NCBI GenBank assembly: GCA_964014735.1
Contig: CAXHBH010000006.1
Span: forward strand, 32,468-96,467
From: UBA7446 sp964014735
GTDB lineage: Bacteria > Bacteroidota > Bacteroidia > Flavobacteriales > Flavobacteriaceae
DNA: 64,000 bases
Direction of reading: 5' to 3'
The notes below the pieces were generated by a model. That model was not told the DNA's origin. It searched no databases and worked only from the letters and a program-made list of their open reading frames with translations. The position numbers were made by a program, and so were the translations under genes. Of this stretch, positions 44,131-53,098 are shown in pieces; the stretch's first letter is position 1, and each line of letters starts with the position of its first letter.

Positions 44131-45768
44131 TTACATCATGCCTGGCATGCCCCCACCGCCCATAGGAGGCATGGCGGCAGCTGGTGTGTCTTCTTTAATG
44201 TCGACTAAGGCACATTCCGTAGTTAGTATCATCCCGGCTACAGAAGCAGCATTTTCAAGTGCAATTCGTGTCACTTTCTTGGGATCAATGATTCCTTTTT
44301 CTTGCATATTGCCATAGGTATCTGTTTTAGCATCATATCCAAAATTCTTTTCTCCTTCAATGACTTTAGCAACCACCACAGAACCTTCACCACCTGCATT
44401 TCCAACAATGGTACGTAGGGGTGATTCAATGGCTTTAGAGACGATTTGAACACCAGTTTGCTCATCAGCATTTGCACTTTTAAGCTTGCTTAAACTTTGT
44501 AATGCTTGTAGCAGTGCTACACCACCACCAGAAACAATACCCTCTTCAACAGCAGCTCTTGTAGCGTGCAATGCATCGTCTACGCGATCCTTCTTTTCTT
44601 TCATCTCAACTTCAGAAGCAGCACCTACATAAAGTACCGCTACACCTCCAGAAAGCTTCGCTAGTCGCTCTTGTAGCTTTTCTTTGTCGTAATCAGAAGT
44701 AGAAGCCCCAATTTGAGACTTGATTTGATTAACTCTAGCTTTTATGTCGACTGTATTACCTGCGCCATTTACAACAGTGGTGTTGTCTTTGTCAATGGTT
44801 ACTTTTTCAGCATTACCCAACATATCGATTGTTGCATTTTCAAGCGTAAACCCACGATCTTCAGAAATAACTGTTCCTCCAGTCAAAATAGCAATGTCTT
44901 CCAACATGGCTTTTCTTCTATCTCCAAAACCTGGTGCCTTAACTGCTGCAATTTTAAGCGAACCGCGAAGTTTATTGACAACAAGAGTTGCCAAAGCCTC
45001 CCCATCTACGTCTTCTGCGATAACCACTAATGGCTTACCACTTTGAGCAACTGGCTCTAAAACAGGGAGTAAGTCCTTCATGGTAGAAATCTTTTTGTCA
45101 TACAATAGAATGTATGGAGATTCCATGTCTGCTTCCATTTTGTCCGAGTTGGTAACAAAGTATGGTGATATGTAACCACGATCAAATTGCATTCCCTCAA
45201 CAATATCAACAGTAGTATCAGTTCCTTTGGCTTCTTCAACCGTGATAACGCCTTCTTTTCCTACTTTGTCAAAAGCTGCCGTAATCAACTCACCAATGGC
45301 TCCGTCGTTATTAGCTGAAATGGAAGCAACTTGTTTTATTTTTTCGGATGAGTTGCCCACTTCAACAGCTTGTTTGTTTAGGTCATCAACTATGGCTTCA
45401 ACAGCTTTGTCAATACCTCTTTTAAGGTCCATGGGATTGGCTCCAGCGGCTACATTTTTGAGTCCTTCTTTAACAATGGCTTGTGCAAGTATGGTTGCTG
45501 TTGTTGTTCCATCACCAGCTAAGTCGTTGGTTTTGGAAGCTACTTCTTTCACCATTTGCGCACCCATATTTTCAAGGGCATCTTCAAGCTCTACTTCTTT
45601 AGCAACACTAACGCCATCTTTAGTTACTTGAGGTCCACCAAAGGACTTGCCAATGATTACGTTGCGACCTTTAGGCCCAAGAGTTACTTTAACTGCGTCT
45701 GCAAGTGCGTCGACGCCGCGCTTTAATCCATCGCGGGCTTCTACGTCAAATTGAATTTTTTTTGCCAT
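44131..45768 (-). CDS. groEL: Chaperonin GroEL (Hsp60)
   Basis: 545 residues, full length. KIQFDVEARDGLKRGVDALADAVKVTLGPKGRNVII, DGTTTATILAQAI (nucleotide), and the C-terminal GGGMPGMM tail are unmistakable. It forms the 14-mer folding chamber. It follows groES by 9 nt and is closed by a strong hairpin. Confidence 0.98.
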   Translation of the reverse strand: MAKKIQFDVEARDGLKRGVDALADAVKVTLGPKGRNVIIGKSFGGPQVTKDGVSVAKEVELEDALENMGAQMVKEVASKTNDLAGDGTTTATILAQAIVKEGLKNVAAGANPMDLKRGIDKAVEAIVDDLNKQAVEVGNSSEKIKQVASISANNDGAIGELITAAFDKVGKEGVITVEEAKGTDTTVDIVEGMQFDRGYISPYFVTNSDKMEADMESPYILLYDKKISTMKDLLPVLEPVAQSGKPLVVIAEDVDGEALATLVVNKLRGSLKIAAVKAPGFGDRRKAMLEDIAILTGGTVISEDRGFTLENATIDMLGNAEKVTIDKDNTTVVNGAGNTVDIKARVNQIKSQIGASTSDYDKEKLQERLAKLSGGVAVLYVGAASEVEMKEKKDRVDDALHATRAAVEEGIVSGGGVALLQALQSLSKLKSANADEQTGVQIVSKAIESPLRTIVGNAGGEGSVVVAKVIEGEKNFGYDAKTDTYGNMQEKGIIDPKKVTRIALENAASVAGMILTTECALVDIKEDTPAAAMPPMGGGGMPGMM

Positions 45769-45777
45769 GATAATTTT

Positions 45778-46059
45778 TTATGTAATAGTTCCTAGAATGT
45801 CGCTCTCGCGCATAATTATATAATCGCCACCATCTAATTTAAGTTCTGTTCCAGCATATTTGCCATACAATACGGTATCGCCCACTTGAACAGTGATGGC
45901 ATCGTCTTTAGTCCCTGGTCCTGTAGCAACTACAGTTCCTTTTTGTGGTTTTTCTTTGGCTGTATCAGGTATAATAATTCCTGATGCGGTAGTCGTTTCT
46001 GCAGCCAAAGGTGCAATTACAACACGGTCAGCCAAGGGTTTAATGTTAATCGTGCTCAT
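45778..46059 (-). CDS. groES: Co-chaperonin GroES (Hsp10)
   Basis: 93 residues. IKPLADRVVIAPLAAETTTASGIIIPDTAKEKPQKGTVVATGPG with the mobile loop, and VLYGKYAGTELKLDGGDYIIMRESDILG at the end, are canonical. It caps GroEL. An 89-nt spacer separates it from secG, where an AT-rich promoter is expected, although no clean CIRCE element or promoter match was seen. Confidence 0.97.
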   Translation of the reverse strand: MSTINIKPLADRVVIAPLAAETTTASGIIIPDTAKEKPQKGTVVATGPGTKDDAITVQVGDTVLYGKYAGTELKLDGGDYIIMRESDILGTIT

Positions 46060-46148
46060 GTATGAAATTTATTTTTAAATATTTAGCATCAATTGTGCCA
46101 TAGCAAAAAATAAGAAAAAAAGGGCTAAAAAACTGACAGCTTGACATT

Positions 46149-46493
46149 TTATTCTTCGCCATCTGTCTGTGGTAATTCTGGAAGTTGCTCTGGAATTTCT
46201 TCTGGAATGCTTTGCTCAATAGCTGCCTCATCAATAAGGCTGGACTCGCTTGCACTTGATGGCATACTGATCATGGAGTTTGATATCAGAACAAGAACCA
46301 ATAATAATGCAGCAAGCACCCATGTACTTTTATCTAGAAAGTCGGTTGTTTTTTGTACACCTCCAAGTTGTTGAGAGTTTCCTCCAAATGCAGATGAAAG
46401 ACCGCCGCCTTTAGGATTTTGAACCATTACTACTAAGACTAGCAAAAAGCAAACGATTACGGTCAGTACTAGAAAAATGGAAAATGTACTCAT
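46149..46493 (-). CDS. secG: Preprotein translocase subunit SecG
   Basis: 114 residues with two membrane segments: IFLVLTVIVCFLLVLVVMVQ (then NPKGGGLSSAFGG, the family loop) and LAALLLVLVLISNSMI. The acidic, proline-rich tail (EEIPEQLPELPQTDGEE) is common in this phylum. It is part of the SecYEG channel. Next to the TPR-like and lptE genes. Confidence 0.93.
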   Translation of the reverse strand: MSTFSIFLVLTVIVCFLLVLVVMVQNPKGGGLSSAFGGNSQQLGGVQKTTDFLDKSTWVLAALLLVLVLISNSMISMPSSASESSLIDEAAIEQSIPEEIPEQLPELPQTDGEE

Positions 46494-46494
46494 A

Positions 46495-47106
46495 TTAACT
46501 TAGGTTTTGTGCTTTCTTTATTTTTTTAATTTGGTCTACAAATAAACTACTTTTTTCTGGATATTTCAATGCCAATATCTCATAGGCGTTTATTGCGTTT
46601 TTAAATTTTCCTTGCTTTACATAAATCTTTGCCAAGGTTTCAGTCATTAGCGATTGGCCATCAAATTGCTGCTTTTTTGTAAGGTCAACTATTTTCTGTT
46701 CATTTTTTACCAAATCAATTTTGGGGGCATCAGCAATGAATTTATCAATTAACCTTTTATTACTTGTTTCTTTCGTGATTGAATCATCTATTTGATTTAA
46801 CCATTCTACAAAAGACATGACCTCATCTGCTGAACGATTTTGTTGTGCAATTTTTACCCGTTCTGCCTCGCCTACAGGCGATTTGATAAGGTGTAATCTG
46901 TTTTTGGTATGTACCGCACAAGAAGTTAAAAAACTAGGTGCCTTCTTTTGGGCGTGTTTTTCGGCAATTTGCCAACCCAAATGATGCAAGGCTTGAAAAT
47001 AAGGGTATTGCTGTAGAAGTGTTTCTAAGCGACTTAGCGTAGCTTCCGGATCATCTAGACCACGATCACGTAATTTTGTCAAATATGTTCGTTCGCTGGT
47101 CACCAT
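46495..47106 (-). CDS. TPR-like protein of unknown role
   Basis: 203 residues, no signal peptide. It is helical, with a C-terminal pair of helices resembling one TPR unit (LAKIYVKQGKFKNAINAYEILALKYPEKS, about 160-190). The N-terminal part LLQQYPYFQALHHLGWQIAEKHAQ is also helical. It lies between lptE (7-nt overlap) and secG (1 nt), a fixed arrangement with envelope genes in related bacteria. No catalytic motif is seen. Confidence 0.8.
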   Translation of the reverse strand: MVTSERTYLTKLRDRGLDDPEATLSRLETLLQQYPYFQALHHLGWQIAEKHAQKKAPSFLTSCAVHTKNRLHLIKSPVGEAERVKIAQQNRSADEVMSFVEWLNQIDDSITKETSNKRLIDKFIADAPKIDLVKNEQKIVDLTKKQQFDGQSLMTETLAKIYVKQGKFKNAINAYEILALKYPEKSSLFVDQIKKIKKAQNLS

Positions 47107-47606
47107 TTTGCCAAAGATTCATTAAAAACATCTTGGGTAATTCGCTCGAAGATTATTTCATGCGCTTCCGTTTGAATTGATTGTACCTGAGTAGCAGCGT
47201 CAAAATCAAAGAAAAAACTAAACTTCTTTTCAAAATCGTCTTCTTCATTTAGAGTATTGAAATAACGTACATTAACGCCCATCGTAAGCCTGTTTTGCGC
47301 TGCAGTTTCTTGAGCTGTTGCAGTCATAGGTGTCACACGATAGGTTACAATCTCACCTTCGTATATCAAATGCCCATTAACATTTGTAAGATCTAAGTTG
47401 GTTTGATTAAGTAACATCTCTTGGACAGCATTAGTAAAATCACGGTCAAGACCCGGTTCAAAAACAGATCCTATCTCATTGGCAGCATTGTTTACAAAAA
47501 AGTTGACTTGCACTGTTTCCGCCCCTTCTGGAATAGAAGCACCCGTAAAGGAGTAAAACTTACAACCCGTCAACAATACAAAGAACAAAAAAACACCTTT
47601 TTTCAT
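47100..47606 (-). CDS. lptE: LPS-assembly lipoprotein LptE-like
   Basis: 168 residues. The signal ends in the lipobox LLTGC (Cys15). KFYSFTGASIPEGAETVQVNFFVNNA and FTNAVQEMLLNQTNLDLTNVNGHLIYEGEIVTYRVTPM match the Bacteroidota LptE family, which plugs the LptD barrel for lipopolysaccharide insertion. Co-transcription with the sigma-54 activator gene upstream (1 nt gap) is likely. Confidence 0.88.
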   Translation of the reverse strand: MKKGVFLFFVLLTGCKFYSFTGASIPEGAETVQVNFFVNNAANEIGSVFEPGLDRDFTNAVQEMLLNQTNLDLTNVNGHLIYEGEIVTYRVTPMTATAQETAAQNRLTMGVNVRYFNTLNEEDDFEKKFSFFFDFDAATQVQSIQTEAHEIIFERITQDVFNESLAKW

Positions 47607-47607
47607 A

Positions 47608-48852
47608 CTATTTATCTAAATCAAATTGTTTAATTTTTCTGTAGAGCGTGCGTTCCGAAATTCCTAATTCTGCTGCTGCGGCCTTTCTTCTGCCTTTGTT
47701 TCGTTCCAGTGCTTTAACAATAAGCTCAAGTTCTTTATCTTGTAAAGATAGGGTTTCTGCCTCTTCAATTTCTTCTGCATATTCGAACCTGTCATTATAG
47801 CCTTGTTGAACTGGAGTGGGAGTAGTAGCGGTTTGCAACTCTAAAGGTTCCTCGTCAGAAGGCTTGTCACCATAAATCTTTTCAATCAACCCCTCATGTT
47901 GGGCTTTAGCTTGATCCATACTGGAGGTGTTCATCAGTTCGTGAGTGAGTTTTTTTAAATCGTTGAGATCTGCCTTCATGTCAAAAAGCACCTTGTATAG
48001 AATTTCACGTTCTGAAGAAAAGTCACTACTCGGGTCTTTTTGGTCAATAACCGCAGGAAGGTTTGCTTTTGTTGTAGGGAGGTATTGTCTTAAAATTTGT
48101 AAATTGATGGTTCTTTCTTGCTCTAAAACCGATAGTTGCTCGGCAACATTGCGCAGTTGTCGAATATTCCCAGCCCATGGTTGTTGCTCTAGTAATGCTT
48201 GTGCCTTATCATCTAAGCGTACGGTCGGCATGCGGTATTTTTGTGCAAAGTCAGCAGCAAATTTTCTAAATAATAGATGGATGTCACCCTTTCTTTCTCT
48301 AAGTGGAGGAAGATTGATTTCAACAGTACTAAGCCTGTAGTAAAGATCTTCTCTAAATTTTCCCTTATGAATAGCTTCAAGCATGTGAACATTGGTGGCC
48401 GCTACTACGCGAACGTCTGTTTTTTGCACTTGCGAAGACCCTACTTTCAAAAACTCACCGTTTTCCAAAACCCGGAGTAGTCTTACTTGGGTGGATAGCG
48501 GTAGTTCTCCAACTTCATCCAAAAATATGGTGCCACCATCTGCCACCTCGAAGTAACCATTCCGTGTTTGCGTAGCTCCCGTAAAGGCGCCTTTTTCGTG
48601 TCCAAACAATTCAGAATCTATTGTTCCTTCAGGGATAGCCCCACAGTTAACTGCTATAAACTTGCCGTGTTTACGATTTGACAATTGATGAATGATGCGC
48701 GGAAAAATTTCTTTACCTACACCAGACTCACCCGTCACTAAAACTGAAATTTCAGTAGGCGCCACACGAATTCCCTTTCCAATAGCAAAATTGAGTTGGG
48801 GATCATTACCAATGATGCCAAAACGTTGTTTTATATTTTGAACATTATCCAT
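47608..48852 (-). CDS. Sigma-54-dependent transcriptional activator (no receiver domain)
   Basis: 414 residues from the ATG at 48852, chosen because MDNVQNIKQRFGIIGN is the usual N-terminus in this group; ATG at 48876 is deeper within miaB. The AAA+ domain starts almost at once: VTGESGVGKEIF (Walker A), GHEKGAFTGATQ (sigma-54 contact loop) and DGGTIFLDEVGELP (Walker B). A Fis-type helix-turn-helix ends the protein (RKAAAAELGISERTLYRKIKQF). It lacks an N-terminal sensor domain, so control is probably at the level of a partner or expression. Targets are unknown. Overlaps miaB by 8 nt. Confidence 0.92.
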   Translation of the reverse strand: MDNVQNIKQRFGIIGNDPQLNFAIGKGIRVAPTEISVLVTGESGVGKEIFPRIIHQLSNRKHGKFIAVNCGAIPEGTIDSELFGHEKGAFTGATQTRNGYFEVADGGTIFLDEVGELPLSTQVRLLRVLENGEFLKVGSSQVQKTDVRVVAATNVHMLEAIHKGKFREDLYYRLSTVEINLPPLRERKGDIHLLFRKFAADFAQKYRMPTVRLDDKAQALLEQQPWAGNIRQLRNVAEQLSVLEQERTINLQILRQYLPTTKANLPAVIDQKDPSSDFSSEREILYKVLFDMKADLNDLKKLTHELMNTSSMDQAKAQHEGLIEKIYGDKPSDEEPLELQTATTPTPVQQGYNDRFEYAEEIEEAETLSLQDKELELIVKALERNKGRRKAAAAELGISERTLYRKIKQFDLDK

Positions 48853-50329
48853 GATGATGCTTTTGAGTTGGACCATACCCTACTGCAGTACCAATAAGTG
48901 TTGCAGATGTACAGGAGTTAATTTTAACCGACACAAAATCACCTACTTTGTAGCATTCTTTTGGGAAAACGACAACAGTGTTTTGTTGTGCCCTTCCGCT
49001 CCATTGATGGTCAGATTTTTTAGATATTTTTTCGATAAGTACTTCTAGCGTTTTTCCCAATTTTTGTTCATTTTGGATACGACCGTGTTTCTGTTGCATG
49101 TCAACAATATCTTGTAGCCTTCTTTTTTTGATATTTTCTGGAATATTGTCTTCTAGTTTTTTTGCGGCGGGGGTTCCTGGGCGCTCAGAATACATAAACA
49201 TAAATCCAAAATCATATTTAATATATTCCATTAGACTCAAGGTGTCTTTATGGTCTTGTTCTGTTTCATTTGGAAAGCCAGCAATCATGTCTTGGGAAAT
49301 ACCACAATCGGGCAAAATATTTTTTATATCATCAATTAATTCCATGTATTCCTCACGCGTATGTTGTCTATTCATTGCTTTAAGCACATCATTACTTCCA
49401 GATTGAACAGGGAGGTGGATGTAGTTACAAATGTTTGGGTGCTTGGCCATTATATGAAGTACATCTCTGGTCATATCTTGTGGGTTGGATGTTGAAAAAC
49501 GAATCCGAATGCCTGGATGTGTCTGTGCTACCAAGTCCAATAAGTGATGAAAGTGAACTGCAGTTTTTTGTTGCAGTTGGCTGGCTTTTTTAAAGTCTTT
49601 TTTAGGTCCACCACCATACCAGAGATAGCTATCAACGTTTTGACCTAAAAGGGTAACTTCCTTGAAGCCATTTTCGGTTAGATCACTTACTTCAGCTAAA
49701 ATACTTTTTGGGTCTCGACTACGCTCACGTCCACGAGTGAAAGGTACAACGCAGAAAGTGCACATATTGTCACAACCTCGTGTGATGGAAACATAGGCTG
49801 TAACTCCGTTGGATTGTAGCCGTACAGGATGCACATCTCCGTATGTCTCTTCTTTTGAAAGAATAACATTTACAGCATCTCTTCCTGACTCCACTTCTGC
49901 CAAAAGGTTTGGGAGGTCTTTATATGCATCAGGTCCTACGACTAAATCCACAATTTTTTCTTCTTCTAAAAAAGTACTTTTGAGTCGTTCGGCCATACAA
50001 CCCAAAACACCTACTTTTAAATTTGGATTGGATATTTTTGCCCTTTGAAAAGTTGAGAGACGCTTACGAACGGTCTGCTCTGCTTTGTCTCTAATAGAGC
50101 AAGTATTAACTAGAATTAGGTCAGCTTCGTTAAGTTCGTTTGTTGTTTGATAGCCAGCCTCACCCAATATGGAAGCAACAATCTCACTATCAGAAAAATT
50201 CATTTGACATCCGTAGGACTCTATGAACATCTTTTTTTTTCCGCAGTTGTTCGGACTATTAGAAACAGTCAGCACTTCGCCATTGTAGGCATTTGGATTT
50301 TTGGTATCGGTAAACCTAGTGTCCGGCAT
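48845..50329 (-). CDS. miaB: tRNA-2-methylthio-N6-dimethylallyladenosine synthase
   Basis: 494 residues. The N-terminal MTTase domain has ESYGCQMN, NTCSIRDKAEQ and LGCMAERLK (first cluster cysteines), the radical-SAM core has RGCDNMCTFCVVPFTRGRERSR (CxxxCxxC), and the TRAM domain is at the end. It adds methylthio to adenosine 37 of tRNAs using two 4Fe-4S clusters. It ends in a His-rich tail (KHHHG) that overlaps the start of the sigma-54 activator gene. Confidence 0.96.
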   Translation of the reverse strand: MPDTRFTDTKNPNAYNGEVLTVSNSPNNCGKKKMFIESYGCQMNFSDSEIVASILGEAGYQTTNELNEADLILVNTCSIRDKAEQTVRKRLSTFQRAKISNPNLKVGVLGCMAERLKSTFLEEEKIVDLVVGPDAYKDLPNLLAEVESGRDAVNVILSKEETYGDVHPVRLQSNGVTAYVSITRGCDNMCTFCVVPFTRGRERSRDPKSILAEVSDLTENGFKEVTLLGQNVDSYLWYGGGPKKDFKKASQLQQKTAVHFHHLLDLVAQTHPGIRIRFSTSNPQDMTRDVLHIMAKHPNICNYIHLPVQSGSNDVLKAMNRQHTREEYMELIDDIKNILPDCGISQDMIAGFPNETEQDHKDTLSLMEYIKYDFGFMFMYSERPGTPAAKKLEDNIPENIKKRRLQDIVDMQQKHGRIQNEQKLGKTLEVLIEKISKKSDHQWSGRAQQNTVVVFPKECYKVGDFVSVKINSCTSATLIGTAVGYGPTQKHHHG

Positions 50330-50621
50330 GCATTTATTTTTTCAAGCGTACAAAAATACAAAATATCATCTAAATTGACATTTTGTCATGTGTTTGTGGA
50401 TGTAAAACCACAAGTTTTTAAAAGTGGGAAAGATTTTTCATTAAAATTGGTGGGATAAAATCAACATTGTTTCTGAGAACACAGCAATTCAGCACCATAC
50501 TTTAGAACCGTGTCTTTTGTTGAAAAAATATACTAACCCAAAGCATTTTTATTAGTAAATACGGCTTGACAATTTTTACAAAACATAAATTCTACTACTT
50601 TTGTTCCTTTAATTCTTATTA
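50330..50621. other. 292-bp divergent promoter region between miaB and topA
   Basis: It contains TATTTTTG on the - strand (50351-50358) as a candidate -7 for miaB, the palindrome TGACATTTTGTCA (50376-50388) and TACTTTTG on the + strand (50596-50603) for topA. Nothing coding is supported. Confidence 0.5.
50596..50603 (+). promoter_or_regulatory. Candidate -7 element of topA
   Basis: TACTTTTG fits TAnnTTTG 18 nt before the topA ATG at 50622. TTGAC lies upstream at 50566-50570, a longer spacer than usual, so only the -7 is convincing. Confidence 0.4.
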
Positions 50622-53096
50622 ATGTCCAAAAATTTAGTCATCGTTGAATCTCCTGCAAAAGCTAAAACAATTGAAAAGTTTTTGGGTGATAAATTCAAAG
50701 TAGTGTCTAGCTATGGACACATCTCTGACCTTCCTGCAAAGGAATTAGGCGTTGATGTTACAGGGGATTTTAGTCCAAACTATATTGTAAATGAAGATAA
50801 GAAAAAGGTAGTGAGGGAACTTCGCGCCTTGGCCAAAAGAGCTGAAACTGTTTGGCTAGCTAGTGATGAAGATCGAGAAGGGGAAGCTATTGCTTGGCAC
50901 TTGGCACAACAACTCGACTTAAATCAGCAGTACACCAAACGTATCGTTTTTCATGAAATCACAAAAGATGCTATTCAGAATGCTATTCAACACCCAAGGT
51001 CTATTAATCAGCACTTGGTTGATGCACAACAAGCACGTCGTGTACTAGATCGATTGGTGGGATATGAATTGTCGCCTATTCTTTGGCGAAAGGTGAAAGG
51101 AGGTCTTTCTGCAGGTCGTGTACAATCAGTTTCTGTACGTATTATAGTGGAACGCGAACGTGAAATAGAGGCTTTTATTGCTAAGGCATCTTATAAAATA
51201 CAAGCTATTTTTCTGACTGATACAGGAAAAGTCATCAAGGCAACTTCTGCCACTACTTATGAAACTGCTGAGGAGGCAAATACCTTTTTGTCACAAAATA
51301 TAGGAGCTTCCTTTAGTGTATCAAATTTAGAAAAAAAGCCAGCAATTAAATCCCCAACGGCTCCTTTTACTACTTCAACCTTGCAACAGGAAGCTTCTCG
51401 AAAACTTGGTTTCTCGGTAAGCAGAACCATGTCAAATGCGCAGCGTTTGTATGAGGCAGGGCACATTACCTACATGCGAACGGATAGTGTTAACCTTTCT
51501 AATCAGGCTCTAAACGAGGCACGTGAGGTTATAATCAGTTCTTATGGGCCCGATTATGCACAAAAACGTGTGTTTAAAACAAAAAATAAGGGAGCGCAAG
51601 AGGCTCACGAAGCCATACGCCCAACCAAACTATCTAGGATGCATGTTGACGCTGCACCCGACGAACAGCGATTGTATGAGTTGATATGGAAAAGGACAGT
51701 AGCCTCTCAAATGAGTGATGCAAAATTGGAGCGGACAGTTATTCATATTAGTGCTGATAGGCACGATAAAAAATTCACAGCTCGTGGGGAGGTGGTTACT
51801 TTTGAAGGTTTTCTCAAGGTGTATTTTGAAGGAAAAGACGAAGAAGAAGATAAACATGAAGGCTTGTTGCCAAAAGTTTCCCAAGACGAGCAATTAGACA
51901 CTAAAACCATCACGGCAACAGAAAGATTTACCAGACCTCCAGCTCGCTACACTGAGGCATCATTGGTAAAACGTCTGGAAGAACTGGGTATCGGACGTCC
52001 TTCGACATACGCACCTACGATTACAACGATTATCAACCGCAAATACATTGAAAAAGGGATTGTTGCGGGTGCCGACAGAAAATATACTCAACTGGTTTTG
52101 ACTGGAGATGACGTCAAAAAAGATGTTCTCAGGGAACGTGTTGGTTCTGAAAAAGGCAAATTGGTTCCCACTGATGTAGGTATGTTGGTCAATGACTTTT
52201 TAGTAAAGAATTTTTCTCGTGTTGTAGATTATAATTTTACAGCTAAAGTTGAGCAAAGTTTTGATGCTATTGCACTTGGCAACGAGGATTGGAAAAGTAT
52301 GATGAAATCATTTTATAAAGATTTTCATCCTGTCGTAGAAGACGTGAAGGAAAATGCACAACGCGAAATAGGCGAACGCATATTAGGCGTTGATCCAAAA
52401 ACGGGGCGCCAACTCAGCGTCCGTTTGGGAAAATTTGGTGCCATGGCTCAAATAGGAACTGCCGAAGAGGAGGAAAAACCCTTATTTGCTAGTTTGAATC
52501 CTGATCAACAATTGACAAAAATAACTTTTGAGGAGGCGTTAGACTTGTTTAAACTTCCCTTAGACTTAGGTGATTTTGACAATGAAGCTATTGAGGTTAA
52601 TAATGGGCGTTTTGGTCCTTACGTACGTCATGGAAAAACATTTATCTCACTCCCAAAAGAAAAAAACCCTTTGACAACCACGCTTGAGGAAGCCATTGAG
52701 TTTATTAAACAAAAGCGTATTGCTGATGCGCCCATTGCAACTTATGAAGAGCTACCTGTAACTAAAGGTGTTGGACGATTTGGTCCTTTTATAAAATGGA
52801 ATGGCTGGTTTGTCAATGTTTCAAAAAAGTACGATTACGATAATTTGTCAGACACAGATATTGCCCAACTAATTGAAGACAAGAAGAAAAAAGAAGCAGA
52901 ACGCGTTGTTCACAATTGGGAAGATGAAGGAGTAAGAATTGAAAAAGCACGTTGGGGCAGACACAATATTATTAAAGGCAAGCAAAAAGTCGAACTTCAA
53001 AAAACGATAGATGTGTCAGAAATGACTCTTACACAAGCGATGACTTATCTTGAGAAACAAAAACCCAAGAAGAAAAAGCGCACCAAAAAGAAATAA
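50622..53096 (+). CDS. topA: DNA topoisomerase I (type IA)
   Basis: 824 residues. The Toprim domain begins KNLVIVESPAKAKTIEKFLG and has the acidic DEDREGEAIAWHL; the active-site Tyr284 is in HITYMRTDSVNLS; RPSTYAPTI and LVPTDVGMLV follow. The C-terminal part has repeats GRFGPYVRHG and GRFGPFIKWNG and a basic KKKKRTKKK end, and no Cys4 zinc fingers, unlike the E. coli enzyme. It relaxes negative supercoils. It is followed by an arginase-fold gene after 2 nt. Confidence 0.96.
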   Translation: MSKNLVIVESPAKAKTIEKFLGDKFKVVSSYGHISDLPAKELGVDVTGDFSPNYIVNEDKKKVVRELRALAKRAETVWLASDEDREGEAIAWHLAQQLDLNQQYTKRIVFHEITKDAIQNAIQHPRSINQHLVDAQQARRVLDRLVGYELSPILWRKVKGGLSAGRVQSVSVRIIVEREREIEAFIAKASYKIQAIFLTDTGKVIKATSATTYETAEEANTFLSQNIGASFSVSNLEKKPAIKSPTAPFTTSTLQQEASRKLGFSVSRTMSNAQRLYEAGHITYMRTDSVNLSNQALNEAREVIISSYGPDYAQKRVFKTKNKGAQEAHEAIRPTKLSRMHVDAAPDEQRLYELIWKRTVASQMSDAKLERTVIHISADRHDKKFTARGEVVTFEGFLKVYFEGKDEEEDKHEGLLPKVSQDEQLDTKTITATERFTRPPARYTEASLVKRLEELGIGRPSTYAPTITTIINRKYIEKGIVAGADRKYTQLVLTGDDVKKDVLRERVGSEKGKLVPTDVGMLVNDFLVKNFSRVVDYNFTAKVEQSFDAIALGNEDWKSMMKSFYKDFHPVVEDVKENAQREIGERILGVDPKTGRQLSVRLGKFGAMAQIGTAEEEEKPLFASLNPDQQLTKITFEEALDLFKLPLDLGDFDNEAIEVNNGRFGPYVRHGKTFISLPKEKNPLTTTLEEAIEFIKQKRIADAPIATYEELPVTKGVGRFGPFIKWNGWFVNVSKKYDYDNLSDTDIAQLIEDKKKKEAERVVHNWEDEGVRIEKARWGRHNIIKGKQKVELQKTIDVSEMTLTQAMTYLEKQKPKKKKRTKKK

Positions 53097-53098
53097 AC

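Noticed and set aside
44713..45046. Long overlapping antisense ORFs in groEL (100 and 105 residues), also at 45227-45631
   Set aside because: They mirror the codons of a highly conserved gene, have no family resemblance and no own signals.
50376..50388. Palindrome TGACATTTTGTCA between miaB and topA as an operator
   Set aside because: A single short palindrome in AT-rich DNA with no second copy or known regulator; chance is likely.
50147..50458. 103-residue + strand ORF overlapping the start of miaB
   Set aside because: It runs antisense to miaB and has no recognisable feature.
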